DNA of 61,525 bases from Salinisphaera japonica YTM-1 (GCF_003788585.1 NZ_AYKG01000013.1:1-61525); one strand, 5' to 3'; shown: positions 17,936 through 27,085, counted from the first letter of the stretch. The notes: generated from the letters alone by a model not told the origin. Program-made: numbers and translations.

Positions 17936-18313
17936 ATGACCGCAACCGATCTGGTGTTCGTCTACGGCACCCTGCGCCCCGGCGAGCGCAACGCGCACTG
18001 GCTGGCCGGCGCGCAACATCTGGGCCCTTCGGTCTCGCCGGCGGCCTATACGCTGTGTGACACCGGCCCGTATCCCGCCGCACTCCCCTATGGCCATACC
18101 GCCCTGGTGGGCGATGTCTATGCCGTGGATGCGACCACCCTGGCCGATCTCGATACGTTGGAATCCTATCCGGTGTTCTATTCGCGTCGCGTGATCGAGA
18201 CCGATTACGGCCCGGCCTGGATCTATGTCTGGGCCGCCATGCGTAAACACGACTGGCCGGTGATCATCGAAGGCGACTGGGTACGCCGTAACACGCGCCC
18301 CGCCATCAACTGA
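17936..18313 (+). CDS. Gamma-glutamylcyclotransferase-like (AIG2/GGCT fold) protein
   Basis: The 125-residue protein starts MTATDLVFVYGTLRPGERN; the YGTLR/PGE sequence is the hallmark substrate loop of the GGCT-like fold. The glutamate expected as the general base is seen in LDTLESYP. It probably acts on gamma-glutamyl amines or peptides, but small members of this fold are varied. It is divergent from the Nudix gene with only a 29-bp gap, so the promoters must overlap the gene starts. A TTG two codons upstream is a less likely start. Confidence 0.85.
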   Translation: MTATDLVFVYGTLRPGERNAHWLAGAQHLGPSVSPAAYTLCDTGPYPAALPYGHTALVGDVYAVDATTLADLDTLESYPVFYSRRVIETDYGPAWIYVWAAMRKHDWPVIIEGDWVRRNTRPAIN

Positions 18314-18343
18314 ATTGACTGCACGCCTGAAGGGAGAAACCGC

Positions 18344-19699
18344 GTGAGCACCACCCCCGCACGCGACAGCGCCACGACACCGCGGCCCGAGGATGGGCCG
18401 GTCCGCGATCTCTATGATCTGGTCACCGGCGACGAGAATGCTCGGGTCTGTACCGATATTTCCGAGTCGGCCTGTCGTGAGCAGCCGGCCAATTTCTTCA
18501 TCCATCTGGTATCGCTGTTTGCCACCAAGGCCGGCGATCTGCTGGCCAGCCCCAAGCTCGTGCTGCCCTGGCTGTTGGCCAGCCTGGGCGCGCCGGTCTG
18601 GATGGCCGGCATGCTGGTGCCGATTCGGGAATCCCTGGCCCTGCTACCGCAGCTGGTCGTGGCCGGCTGGATACGCCAGGCCCCGGTGCGTAAATGGTTC
18701 TGGGTGGCCGGCTCGCTCGTGCAGGGCATGATGATCCTGGCCATGATCGGCACGGCACTCATGTTCTCGCCGGCCGTCGCAGGCCTGTCGATCCTGGCGC
18801 TGCTAGCTGTTTTTTCGCTGGGACGCGGCGTGTGCTCGGCCTCGTACAAGGATGTCCAGGGCAAAACGATCGCCAAGACACGGCGCGGCACGGTGTCCGG
18901 GTATGCGGCCAGTGGCGCGGGCGGGCTGGCCGTTGCCCTCGGCGTGGTGCTGTATGTTCTGCCCGGTGCCCGGAATTTCGCCCCGATTATTGGCCTGTTG
19001 GCGATCGCCGGCGGGCTTTGGCTGATCGCTGCCGGCGTGTTCGCCTGCCTGCGCGAGTTTGCCGGGGCCACCGAAGGTGCGGGCAACGCGCTTAAGACGG
19101 CGCTGTCGAGCCTGTCGTTGATTCGCGAAAAACCCGCTTTCGGACGTTTTATCGCCGTGCGTGGCCTGCTGATCGCAACCGCTCTGGCAGCGCCTTATTA
19201 TGCCCAGCTGGCCCGCACCGCGGGCGACGCCTCGATCGGCCACCTGGCCGTGCTGCTTGGCCTGTCAGGCCTGGCCTCGTTGGTCTCGGCCCCGTTCTGG
19301 GGCCGTTTTTCTGATTATTCGGCACGCCAGGTGATGATACTGACCGGCCTGGCGGCCGCGGTGTTGAATGCCGCGGTCGCGCTCGTTGTCATCAGCGGTT
19401 TGGGCAGCTGGGCCGGGGTCTGGCCGTTCGCTGGCGCTTATTTCGTGCTGGCCGGTATTCATGCCGGCGTGCGCCTGGGCCGCAAGACCTATCTCACCGA
19501 TCTGGGCAGCGCCGACGACCGGGCCCAGCTCACCGCTGTGGCCAACACCACGATCGGTATCATTCTGTTGGCCGGCGGCGGCGTGATCGCCGCGATCGGC
19601 CTGCTCGGAGCCGCTGCAGCCGTTGCCGCACTGGTGGTGCCCGCAGCGGCCGCGGCCTGGCTGGCCCGTGGCCTGCCGGAGCTGGAAGCCCGCGGCTAG
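18344..19699 (+). CDS. MFS-type membrane transporter
   Basis: The 451-residue protein has about 12 membrane segments. The start is a GTG with a strong AGGGAGAAA site 6-8 bases upstream. A hydrophilic N-terminus of about 45 residues (DLYDLVTGDENARVCTDI) precedes helix 1. The central loop (ATEGAGNALKTALSSLSLIR) and the second-half motif GRKTYLTDLG support an MFS call. No substrate can be assigned. It sits 30 bp after the GGCT-like gene and may share its transcript. Confidence 0.82.
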   Translation: MSTTPARDSATTPRPEDGPVRDLYDLVTGDENARVCTDISESACREQPANFFIHLVSLFATKAGDLLASPKLVLPWLLASLGAPVWMAGMLVPIRESLALLPQLVVAGWIRQAPVRKWFWVAGSLVQGMMILAMIGTALMFSPAVAGLSILALLAVFSLGRGVCSASYKDVQGKTIAKTRRGTVSGYAASGAGGLAVALGVVLYVLPGARNFAPIIGLLAIAGGLWLIAAGVFACLREFAGATEGAGNALKTALSSLSLIREKPAFGRFIAVRGLLIATALAAPYYAQLARTAGDASIGHLAVLLGLSGLASLVSAPFWGRFSDYSARQVMILTGLAAAVLNAAVALVVISGLGSWAGVWPFAGAYFVLAGIHAGVRLGRKTYLTDLGSADDRAQLTAVANTTIGIILLAGGGVIAAIGLLGAAAAVAALVVPAAAAAWLARGLPELEARG

Positions 19700-19775
19700 A
19701 TACCATCTAGACTGCCTCGATCACACGGGCGTCGGCGTATAGTCGGTTGTAACGCGCAACCCTACGTCGACGCTC

Positions 19776-20414
19776 ATGAAACGAACTCTCTTATCCCTCG
19801 CCCTGCTGCTGACCGTGGCCGCACCGGCACTGGCCGGGCCACAGGATGCTTTCAAATCCAACGCCGGGGCCGATCAAGCCGTGGCGATCTTCGCCGGCGG
19901 TTGTTTCTGGTGCATGGAAGAAGCCTTTGACCCGATCAAGGGCGTGAAACAGACCATCAGCGGCTATACCGGCGGCCACGTGGCGGATCCGTCGTACAAC
20001 GACGTCACCTCAGAAACCAGCGGCCACGCCGAGGCGCTCAAGGTGGTCTATGACCCGAGCCAGGTCAGCTACGACCATCTGCTTCAGGTGTTCTGGCACA
20101 ACGTCGACCCGACCGATGCCAAGGGCCAGTTCTGTGACCGCGGCGACTCGTATCGCTCGGAGATCTTTGCCGTGAACGCCAAGCAGATACAGGCCGCCAA
20201 GGCCTCGAAGCAGGCGCTACAGCAGAGCGACAGTGCGCCCTCGCCGATCACGACCCAAGTCGTGCCGGCGGTGACGTTCTACCCGGCCGAGGCTTATCAC
20301 CAGGACTATTACGAGAAGAATCCGCTGCGCTACAAGTTCTATCGCAACGCCTGCGGCCGCGATCGCACGCTGGACAAGCTCTGGGGTGAGGCGGCCCGTA
20401 CGCCCGAGTCATAG
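19776..20414 (+). CDS. msrA: Peptide methionine (S)-S-oxide reductase, exported
   Basis: MsrA reduces methionine-S-sulfoxide in damaged proteins. The 212-residue product has the active site AGGCFWCMEEAFD (about residues 44-56), SGYTGGHVADPSYNDVTSETSGHAEA and the C-terminal EAYHQDYYEKNP. Unlike cytosolic MsrA it begins with a clear signal peptide (LLSLALLLTVAAPALAG, cleavage near residue 21), so it should work in the periplasm. The last base of its stop codon is the first base of a 279-bp terminal-repeat element. Confidence 0.95.
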   Translation: MKRTLLSLALLLTVAAPALAGPQDAFKSNAGADQAVAIFAGGCFWCMEEAFDPIKGVKQTISGYTGGHVADPSYNDVTSETSGHAEALKVVYDPSQVSYDHLLQVFWHNVDPTDAKGQFCDRGDSYRSEIFAVNAKQIQAAKASKQALQQSDSAPSPITTQVVPAVTFYPAEAYHQDYYEKNPLRYKFYRNACGRDRTLDKLWGEAARTPES

Positions 20415-20692
20415 GGCGTGTCGTCATAAGATAAGGCGGCGCACCGGCGGCCAAGCCGCGGCAAGACAAGGCATCGCGCGTGCAGCGTAGCCGTGCCACG
20501 TAAGAGAGCCAGGAGGATAACAATAACGCCGTATTGCCGCGGCTTGGCCACCGGCCCCGACGGGGTTGCTCGCGCCGGACGCGCCATGCCGCGTTACGGA
20601 CCTTGACCTGATACGCCACGCTCGGCGGCCCGCGCCTTGCCTGACACGCCCGGCGCGGGCAATGCGACGTCATATCTCCTGACGACACGCCC
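20414..20692. mobile_element. 279-bp MITE-like element, copy 1
   Basis: The two ends are perfect 13-bp inverted repeats, GGGCGTGTCGTCA on the left and TGACGACACGCCC on the right. Inside are 20-nt complementary arms (20444-20463 and 20535-20554, CCGGCGGCCAAGCCGCGGCA against TGCCGCGGCTTGGCCACCGG, 19 of 20 paired), so the whole unit can fold. A second copy of exactly the same length lies at 48743-49021. No protein is encoded. It looks like a non-autonomous transposable element or structured intergenic repeat; the flanks give no clear target duplication here. Confidence 0.75.
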
Positions 20693-20699
20693 CAACCGC

Positions 20700-21743
20700 T
20701 CAACTTGGCGAGATCATCTCGTCGACCAGCGCCAGGACCAGATCGCCCGCGGCCAGTTCGCGGCTTAGCGCCACGCCCTGGCCTGCCCAGTTCGGGGCAT
20801 AGCGATGATCGCCGTTGGCCTTGGCCGCGGCGTGGAGCTGTTTGGCCGCATCGTAGGCCAACGGGTAATCCGGCACCCACGGCGCGCCCGGCGCGATATC
20901 GCTCTGGAACGGGCCGATGAGGCCCCGTGCCGGCCGGCCCGAGATCGCCTGCGTGATCTCGGTGGCCTGACCCATGCGCAGCGCATCACGATAGGCCGGT
21001 GCGGCCGCGGATTCCGGGCAGGCCACGAACGCCGTGCCCAGCTGGGCCGCGGCCGCGCCGAGGGAGAGCACGCCGCGGATGGCCACGCCGTCCATCAAGC
21101 CGCCCGCGGCGATGATCGGCAGGCTGTAGGTGCTTTCCAGAATCCGTAGCAGGGCCACGAGCCCGAACTCGGCATCGTTTTCAGCCTCGAAATTGCCACG
21201 ATGACCGCCGGCCTCCACGCCCTGGGCGATCAGCGCATCGGCCCCGCCGTCCACGGCCTGCGCGGCCTCGCCCGGCGTGGTGACACAGATCCACACCTGG
21301 CCGCCGTAGTCGTGAATACCGTCGACGAGTGCCGCACTCGGCACACCGAAATGAAAGCTCACCACCGGCGGCCGAGTCTCGAGAATGACCACCTGCATGG
21401 CCGGGTTGTCGTTGATCGGCTGATAGATATTGGCCAGATCGTCCGGGACCGCGGCGCCCTGGGCCTGAAAATACGGCGCCAGATGCGCCAGCCAGGCCCG
21501 GCGTGTCTTGGCGCCACTCGCCGGCGATGCATGACAGAAGAAATTCACGTTGAACGCGCGATCGGTCAACGCACGCACGCCCTCGATCTCTTCACGGGCT
21601 TTTTCTGGCGAGGACGCGCCCAGCCCCAGCGAGCCCAGCGCCCCGGCCTCGGACACGGCCGCGGCCAGCGCCGGCGTGGTGACTCCGGCCATGGGCGCCT
21701 GAACGATGGGGTGGCGTAGCGAGAGTTGATCAACCAATGACAC
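20700..21743 (-). CDS. Nitronate monooxygenase
   Basis: FMN enzyme that oxidises alkyl nitronates, 347 residues. The start is a GTG with GGAG seven bases upstream. Features are the N-terminal LRHPIVQAPMAGVTTPALAA, the active-site histidine in AQGVEAGGHRGNF (about residue 178), the FMN-phosphate loop LPIIAAGGLMDG and LGTAFVACPES. This is the class I NMO/2-nitropropane dioxygenase pattern. It is separated from the MITE-like element by 7 bp and is divergent from the Fic gene. Confidence 0.9.
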   Translation of the reverse strand: MSLVDQLSLRHPIVQAPMAGVTTPALAAAVSEAGALGSLGLGASSPEKAREEIEGVRALTDRAFNVNFFCHASPASGAKTRRAWLAHLAPYFQAQGAAVPDDLANIYQPINDNPAMQVVILETRPPVVSFHFGVPSAALVDGIHDYGGQVWICVTTPGEAAQAVDGGADALIAQGVEAGGHRGNFEAENDAEFGLVALLRILESTYSLPIIAAGGLMDGVAIRGVLSLGAAAAQLGTAFVACPESAAAPAYRDALRMGQATEITQAISGRPARGLIGPFQSDIAPGAPWVPDYPLAYDAAKQLHAAAKANGDHRYAPNWAGQGVALSRELAAGDLVLALVDEMISPS

Positions 21744-21896
21744 GAGCGCTCCGACAAAACCTTGTACGTCGTCGTAGGCTATTCTTTTGTTACCGGCAGG
21801 GAAACTGCCCGCAAGAAATACCCGATATTTCCCTCGTTAATCGCAAGTTCCACGCGGCAACGGCCGCTACATCGCCCCGGTTTTCCGGAGATCTAT

Positions 21897-22514
21897 TTGA
21901 TTGATCGTTATAAAATCGCAGGTGAGCAAGGCCGGTTCGAATCCGGCTCGAACGGCACGGTGCTGGAGAACAAGCTCGGTGTTATCGATCCGAACGAAAT
22001 GAACGACGCCGAGCTTTATCTACTGCGCAGTCTGTACGAGGTCGTTTTTGTCGACGAGTTTCCGGAGCGACAGATAACCGTTATCGACCTGAAACGTTGG
22101 CACTATCGCTGGCTCGGCAACATTTATGGGTGGGCCGGAGAAGAACGCTCGGTCAATATGGCCAAAGATGGCTTCCAATTCGCGGCCGCCGCGCAGATTA
22201 CTCGCCTACTGAACGTCTTTGAACGCGATTGCCTGGCGCGCTATACGCCCTGCACTGTATTTGACGATGAGATGCTGATTCAGGCACTTGCGGTCACACA
22301 CGTCGAATTCATTCTTGTGCATCCGTTTCGCGAGGGCAACGGCCGTCTCGGCCGATTACTAGCGGATGTAATGACCTCCCAAGCAGGTCGCGGCCTTTTG
22401 GATTATCGACCATGGGATATGAATCGCCAAGCATATTACGCGGCAATTCAGGCAGGTGTGGGCTGCGATTATGAGCCGATGCAAGACCTGATGAGTGCCG
22501 CATTACATCGCTGA
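21897..22514 (+). CDS. Fic-family protein (probable AMP-transferase)
   Basis: Fic proteins transfer AMP or related groups to target proteins and often act as toxins. The 205-residue reading from TTG at 21897 (GGAG seven bases upstream) starts MIDRYKIAGEQ and matches the usual short form; a longer in-frame ATG at 21762 gives an unrelated N-terminus. The catalytic motif HPFREGNGR at residues 142-150 is intact, and the flap IYGWAGEERSVNMAKDG is at about 76-92. No (S/T)xxxE(G/N) inhibitory helix is evident at either end, so an external antitoxin would be expected but is not obvious. The gene is visibly lower in GC than its neighbours, suggesting acquisition. Confidence 0.9.
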   Translation: MIDRYKIAGEQGRFESGSNGTVLENKLGVIDPNEMNDAELYLLRSLYEVVFVDEFPERQITVIDLKRWHYRWLGNIYGWAGEERSVNMAKDGFQFAAAAQITRLLNVFERDCLARYTPCTVFDDEMLIQALAVTHVEFILVHPFREGNGRLGRLLADVMTSQAGRGLLDYRPWDMNRQAYYAAIQAGVGCDYEPMQDLMSAALHR

Positions 22515-22515
22515 A

Positions 22516-22692
22516 TCAATCGGCGAGGCTGAGGTGCCGGAATTTGTTCGAGTTTGTGTCCCGAAGTTTTGCGTTAACTACTTCGAACTTCTCACCCGTC
22601 TCCAATGCCGTCGAGCTGGCGACCGCGAGTCGAATAGCTGTGCGGCTCGGTTTTGAGCGCGATGCGTTAGGCGACTTATGCTGAAAGGCCAT
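22516..22692 (-). CDS. Possible small protein or gene remnant next to fic
   Basis: A 58-codon reading (MAFQHKSPNASRSKPSRTAI...HLSLAD) ends two bases after the fic stop on the opposite strand. No family is recognised. It contains SSTALETGE, which only approaches the Fic-inhibitor pattern SxxxEG. No strong ribosome-binding site was seen. The rest of the stretch to 22841 shows nothing recognisable and shares the lower GC of fic, so this may be degraded acquired DNA. Confidence 0.2.
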   Translation of the reverse strand: MAFQHKSPNASRSKPSRTAIRLAVASSTALETGEKFEVVNAKLRDTNSNKFRHLSLAD

Positions 22693-22841
22693 GCGATTTC
22701 CGCTGACGAGAACACCAACCAAAGTCTACCGCGCCAAAAGTAATAGCGATAGCGGCACCAATGAAGCGTATCTGGACGGTACCTCGGGAGTAGGCGCCGC
22801 TATGCTGAATACATTTGGACCAAGCCGCCAAGCACAAGCCT

Positions 22842-23771
22842 TCACGACCGAAACCGATCCAACCCGCGACAGACACCGGCCAGCGCCGCGCCGGACACGT
22901 TGTGCCAGACCGAGAAGATGGCACCGGGCAGGGCGGCCGCGGGGCCGAAGTATTGTTGGGCGAGTGCCACGGCCAGGCCAGAGTTCTGCATGCCGACTTC
23001 GATGGCCAGGGTGCGCGCGATGACGCTGTCGCGGGTGGCCAGCCACGCCAGCGTATAACCGGCCGCCAGCCCGATCGTGTTGTGCAGGATGACAGCCACG
23101 AGCACCAACGCGCCGAGAGTGGCGATATCGGCTGCGTTCAAGGCCACGATGATCGCGATCACCGCGCCGATGGCCGCCGCTGACAATAACGCACACCAGC
23201 CGTCACGCTCGGGCCAGCGCGGCCCGATCCAGCGATTGACCAGCATGCCCGCGGCCACGGGCGCGACCACGATCTTGGCGATCGAGACCAGCATGGAAAC
23301 CACCGGCACGCCGATCTGGGTGCCGACATAGGCCCAGGTAAGCAATGGCGTGGCCGCCACGGCCACCAACGTGGAAATACTGGTCAAGGTGATCGACAGC
23401 GCCACATCCCCACCGGCGACAAACGTGATCACGTTGGAGGCCGTGCCACCGGCCACGCTGCCGACCAGCACCAGGCCCAGCGTCAATTCACGCGACAGGC
23501 CCAGGCCGTGGGCGATGACCAGTGCGGCCAACGGCATCAGCCCGTATTGCAACACCAGCCCCAGGATGACCACCGGCCAACGCGAGACGGCACGTTTGAA
23601 ATCCGCGGCCTTCAACGTAAGCCCCATGCCGAACATGATCAGAATGAGAAACGGCACGATGAGAAACGCGCCCGGGGCGAACACCGCGGGCAACCCGTAG
23701 CCCGCGCCGGCCATGACGAGTGCATAGAGCGGAAAACCGAGCGCGATGGCCGTCGTGCCCGGCGCCTTCAT
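22842..23771 (-). CDS. BASS-family (bile acid:sodium symporter-like) transporter
   Basis: The 309-residue, highly hydrophobic protein has about ten membrane segments. The family region MFGMGLTLKAADFKRA (about residue 46), the VGSVAGGTASNVITFVAGGD crossover helix and EVGMQNSGLAVALAQQYF are typical of BASS proteins such as PanS/YocS, which carry organic anions (pantoate, bile acids, keto acids) with sodium. The substrate is unknown. Its start overlaps the maf stop by four bases. The C-terminal end (CRGLDRFRS) is short. Confidence 0.9.
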   Translation of the reverse strand: MKAPGTTAIALGFPLYALVMAGAGYGLPAVFAPGAFLIVPFLILIMFGMGLTLKAADFKRAVSRWPVVILGLVLQYGLMPLAALVIAHGLGLSRELTLGLVLVGSVAGGTASNVITFVAGGDVALSITLTSISTLVAVAATPLLTWAYVGTQIGVPVVSMLVSIAKIVVAPVAAGMLVNRWIGPRWPERDGWCALLSAAAIGAVIAIIVALNAADIATLGALVLVAVILHNTIGLAAGYTLAWLATRDSVIARTLAIEVGMQNSGLAVALAQQYFGPAAALPGAIFSVWHNVSGAALAGVCRGLDRFRS

Positions 23772-24376
23772 CGCGCCACCCCATCGATGCCGGCCCGGCC
23801 CAGCGGGTCGAGGCCGATCTCGCGCAGGCGGGCGGCGGTTTCATACACCGGCAGGCCCATCACGGCCGAGAAACTGCCCGCCAGATGCACCACGAACTGC
23901 CCGGCCTGGCCTTGGATGGCATAGGCCCCGGCTGCGCCCTGGGGCTCGCCGGTGGCCCAATAAGCCGCGATCGTGGCCGGTTCCAGCCTGGCCAGCGTGA
24001 CCTGGCTGATCACAGAGCTGACGTGTATCGGCACCCCCGGAGCAATCACGGCCAGCCCGGTGATCACCCGGTGAGTCGTGCCCGATAGCGCGCCGAGCAT
24101 TCGCTGGGCATCGGCCAGATCGCGCGGTTTGCCAAACGCCTCGTCGCCGTGGGCGACGACCGTGTCCGAACCGATCACACACGCCTGCGGATAATCCGGG
24201 GCGATCGCACAGGCCTTGCCGCGCGCCAGGCGCTCGGCCAACGCCACCGAATCTTCGTCCGGATGCGGGGTTTCGTCAATATCGGCCGGGACGGCCGTGA
24301 ACGACAGCCCGAGCTGTTCGAGCAGGCGCGCCCGTTGCGGTGAAGCGGAGGCCAGGACAATAGGCGTGTTGATCAT
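23768..24376 (-). CDS. Maf-family nucleoside triphosphate pyrophosphatase
   Basis: Maf proteins hydrolyse non-canonical or pyrimidine NTPs to monophosphates. The 202-residue protein begins TPIVLASASPQRARLLEQLG, has ADIDETPHPDE, the catalytic aspartate region CVIGSDTVVAHGDEAFGKP and AYAIQGQAGQFV. The form is closest to the YceF/YhdE group; which of the two is not certain. It is translationally coupled to the BASS transporter gene downstream. Confidence 0.92.
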   Translation of the reverse strand: MINTPIVLASASPQRARLLEQLGLSFTAVPADIDETPHPDEDSVALAERLARGKACAIAPDYPQACVIGSDTVVAHGDEAFGKPRDLADAQRMLGALSGTTHRVITGLAVIAPGVPIHVSSVISQVTLARLEPATIAAYWATGEPQGAAGAYAIQGQAGQFVVHLAGSFSAVMGLPVYETAARLREIGLDPLGRAGIDGVAR

Positions 24377-24381
24377 GGCAT

Positions 24382-24406
24382 GGGGCCTGTCGTCATGAGA
24401 TAAGCC
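24382..24406. repeat. Solitary end of the 279-bp MITE-like element
   Basis: GGGCCTGTCGTCATGAGATAAG here matches the left end of the 279-bp elements (GGGCGTGTCGTCATAAGATAAG) at all but two positions. No matching right end lies nearby. It fills the 30-bp gap between the maf start and the patatin stop codon. Confidence 0.5.
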
Positions 24407-25480
24407 CTACAGTGGCTGGACATGATCCACCAGCTTATCGCGGGCTGCGAGATCAAAAAACGCATCGCGCATGCGCTCGCCGGCCGTCATGGCCTCACGC
24501 CATAAGCGTTGACGGGTGGCGTCATCGCCGGCGTGGCGATAGAAATCACGGCGCTCGGGCACGCGCCCGCCGGGCAGCGCTTCGCGCATGGCCGGCCCGG
24601 GGCCAATCATCAGAACGTGATCGGCGTGGCGCGGTCGGCGCCATTTCAGGCGCTTGTCCAACCAACCCGGCACCAGCCGATCCTCGAAGTGTGGCATGAG
24701 CACGATGGGGGCAGACGCCCCCGGTGCCAGCAACGGCTGATCGATGTGGTAATCGGTCAGCCCGCCGTCGCGATAGAGCCCGGCCGGGGCGCCCGCCGGG
24801 TCGTGTACCGCGTTCATGATCATCGGCACGTTGCCGCTGGCGAACAGCGCATCGAACAGATTGGCCTGCGAAAGTGCGACGGTACGCGTGGCGAAGCCTT
24901 CATTGGCCCACACCAGTTCACGGGCGCCGCGGGCGAAAACCACGCGTTCAAAAGCCAGCCCCAGGCCGACCCGATCCACGAGATTCGCCGCCGCGCTCAG
25001 ACCCAGTGCAGCCCCGAGCCGCAGTCGATTATCGCTGGCTGCCAAGCCCTTGGAGCGACACGTCACCACATGCAGATCAAAACGCGGATTGGACAGAATG
25101 CCGCGGCGCACGCCGTCGGTGAGCGCGGTATCCAGGATACCGGCCAGCGTTTCGGTGATGACCCGAGCATCGGGTTTTTCGGCATAGGACTGGGCGATAT
25201 AGCGCTGGGCAAGCGCATCGATCGCGCCCGCGGGATCATCTTCATGACAGGCCATGGCCCCGGCCCACGCGCCAATGGATGACCCGACGATGGGCAGGTG
25301 ATGCGCATCACTCAGCCAGTCGGCGAACAGCGTGCGATGAAATGGCGCGATCGCCAGCCATTTCGGCCCGCCGGCCGCGGCGGCCACCGCGCCGATCCGG
25401 TCCGGCGTGAGCGCGCCCTCGGCCAGTGCGGCGCGGGCCGCCGGCCCGGCCTTGATCGTGAGCCAGCGGGCAGAATCCAC
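24407..25480 (-). CDS. Patatin-like phospholipase
   Basis: The 357-residue protein has the three marks of the patatin Ser-Asp hydrolase fold: the oxyanion glycines in AAAAGGPKWLAIA (about residue 35), the nucleophile elbow GSSIGAWAGA (GxSxG, about residue 66) and the catalytic aspartate in LYRDGGLTDYH (about residue 238). Such enzymes release fatty acids from phospholipids. No signal peptide is present. The start is a GTG seven bases after the pyruvate-kinase stop, so the two genes are probably co-transcribed. Confidence 0.88.
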   Translation of the reverse strand: MDSARWLTIKAGPAARAALAEGALTPDRIGAVAAAAGGPKWLAIAPFHRTLFADWLSDAHHLPIVGSSIGAWAGAMACHEDDPAGAIDALAQRYIAQSYAEKPDARVITETLAGILDTALTDGVRRGILSNPRFDLHVVTCRSKGLAASDNRLRLGAALGLSAAANLVDRVGLGLAFERVVFARGARELVWANEGFATRTVALSQANLFDALFASGNVPMIMNAVHDPAGAPAGLYRDGGLTDYHIDQPLLAPGASAPIVLMPHFEDRLVPGWLDKRLKWRRPRHADHVLMIGPGPAMREALPGGRVPERRDFYRHAGDDATRQRLWREAMTAGERMRDAFFDLAARDKLVDHVQPL

Positions 25481-25487
25481 GCCGTCG

Positions 25488-26909
25488 TTATTCGACGGTG
25501 ACGATCTTCATGGCGTTGGTGCCGCCGGCACCGTTGAAGTCACCCTTGGTGACCAGCACACGGTCGCCCGAGCTGACGTCGCCGGTTTCCTTCAAACGGG
25601 CGATAGCCTCGTTAATGGGCCGCGAGCCGTCCATCTCGGTGGGCTTGAAAGCCACCGGATAAACGTTGCGACACAGCGCGAGATAGTTCTCGGTGTGCTG
25701 GTGCTGGGTCATCGCATAGATCGGGATATTGGTGTCCTGACGCGACATCAGCATGGCCGTGGTGCCGGACTCGGTCAGGGCCACGATGGCATCGGCGTGC
25801 ATGTGGCGCGCCGTGTAGGCCGTGGCCATGGCGATGGCCTCGTCGGTGCGCCGGAAATGCGAGGCCAGACCGCTGGTCTTGCGTTCACGGATCGACTCGC
25901 GCTCGGCGCCCAGACAGATCCGGCTCATCGACTCGACCGTCTGGACCGGATATTTGCCCACTGCCGATTCCGCCGACAGCATGACCGCATCGGTGCCGTC
26001 GAGCGTGGCGTTGGCCACGTCCAGCACCTCGGCGCGCGTGGGCACCGGGTTCTCGATCATGGATTCCATCATCTGCGTGGCGGTGATCACCAGCCGGTTC
26101 ATCTCGCGCGCGGTGGCGATGATGCGTTTCTGCACCCCCGGCAATTCGGGATCGCCGATCTCGACACCCAGATCACCACGGGCGACCATCACCACATCCG
26201 ATGCCGCGATGATTTCATCCAGCGTATCGATGGCCTCGGCGCGCTCGACCTTGGCACACAGCCGGGCGCTGCCGCCGGCTTCAGAGAGCATTCGCCGGGC
26301 CTGGTGCATATCCGAGGCACTGCGCACGAACGACACGGCCAGGAAATCGACCTCCATTTCGGCAGCCAGCTTGATATGCCCGAAATCCTGTTCGGTCAGC
26401 CCGCCGGCCGACAGGCCGCCGCCCCGCAGGTTCACGCCCTTGCGGCCCGACAGCGTGCCGCCGACCTCAACCTCGGTGACGATCTGGGTCGCCGTGACCT
26501 CGGTGACCTTCAACGAGATCGCCCCGTCGTTGATCATCAAATAATTGCCGGCGCGCACATCGGACAGCAGCGGCTTGTAATAGATCGCCACCGCGTCCTT
26601 CGTGCCGGCATCACTGGCCATCTCGGTGTCCAGCGTGAAGGTCTGGCCGTTTTCCAGCTCGACCTTGTCATCGGCAAACGACTCGATACGAATCTTCGGG
26701 CCCTGCAGATCGGCCAGCACACCAACTGACTTGCCCAGCTCGCTGGCAACCTGTCGCACTGTGGACACGCGCTTTCTATGCGCGTCGGCGTCGCCGTGCG
26801 AGAAGTTGATCCGCACCACGTTGACCCCGGCCTGGATCAAGCGCTTGAGAACATCCGGGCTGTCACTGGCCGGCCCGAGCGTGGCTAGAATCTTGGTTTT
26901 TCTGTGCAT
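25488..26909 (-). CDS. pyk: Pyruvate kinase
   Basis: Pyruvate kinase makes pyruvate and ATP from phosphoenolpyruvate and ADP. The start MHRKTKILATLGPASDSP is the family N-terminus; upstream in-frame sequence is not. The 473-residue protein shows RINFSHGDADAH (about residue 34), the signature region MVARGDLGVEIGDPELPGVQ and VITATQMMESMIENPVPTRAE, and the C-terminal allosteric domain with EMDGSRPINEA. It is single-gene glycolytic machinery upstream of the patatin gene. Confidence 0.96.
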   Translation of the reverse strand: MHRKTKILATLGPASDSPDVLKRLIQAGVNVVRINFSHGDADAHRKRVSTVRQVASELGKSVGVLADLQGPKIRIESFADDKVELENGQTFTLDTEMASDAGTKDAVAIYYKPLLSDVRAGNYLMINDGAISLKVTEVTATQIVTEVEVGGTLSGRKGVNLRGGGLSAGGLTEQDFGHIKLAAEMEVDFLAVSFVRSASDMHQARRMLSEAGGSARLCAKVERAEAIDTLDEIIAASDVVMVARGDLGVEIGDPELPGVQKRIIATAREMNRLVITATQMMESMIENPVPTRAEVLDVANATLDGTDAVMLSAESAVGKYPVQTVESMSRICLGAERESIRERKTSGLASHFRRTDEAIAMATAYTARHMHADAIVALTESGTTAMLMSRQDTNIPIYAMTQHQHTENYLALCRNVYPVAFKPTEMDGSRPINEAIARLKETGDVSSGDRVLVTKGDFNGAGGTNAMKIVTVE

Positions 26910-27085
26910 GAGACGAATGCTAGCACTTTGTCGACGTGGCGGCAGGCCTTGAGGGTAACGGTCCCATGATTTGATCACCGGCTAAGGCGATTGTCTTATG
27001 GCAGCGGGGCACGCCGCGCGGCATGCTGGGCGGCTCGTTATTGAAACCGTTCCCAACCGGATCTGTCGTGTCGGACTCCTCTTCC

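Noticed and set aside
22516-22692. Antitoxin for the Fic protein on the opposite strand
   Set aside because: Known Fic antitoxins are encoded upstream in the same direction with SxxxE(G/N); here the orientation is convergent and the motif ends in T. Kept only as a low-confidence reading.
24509-26729. Long antisense readings opposite the patatin and pyruvate-kinase genes
   Set aside because: High-GC shadow frames with His/Arg/Gly-rich, non-domain sequence opposite well-recognised enzymes.
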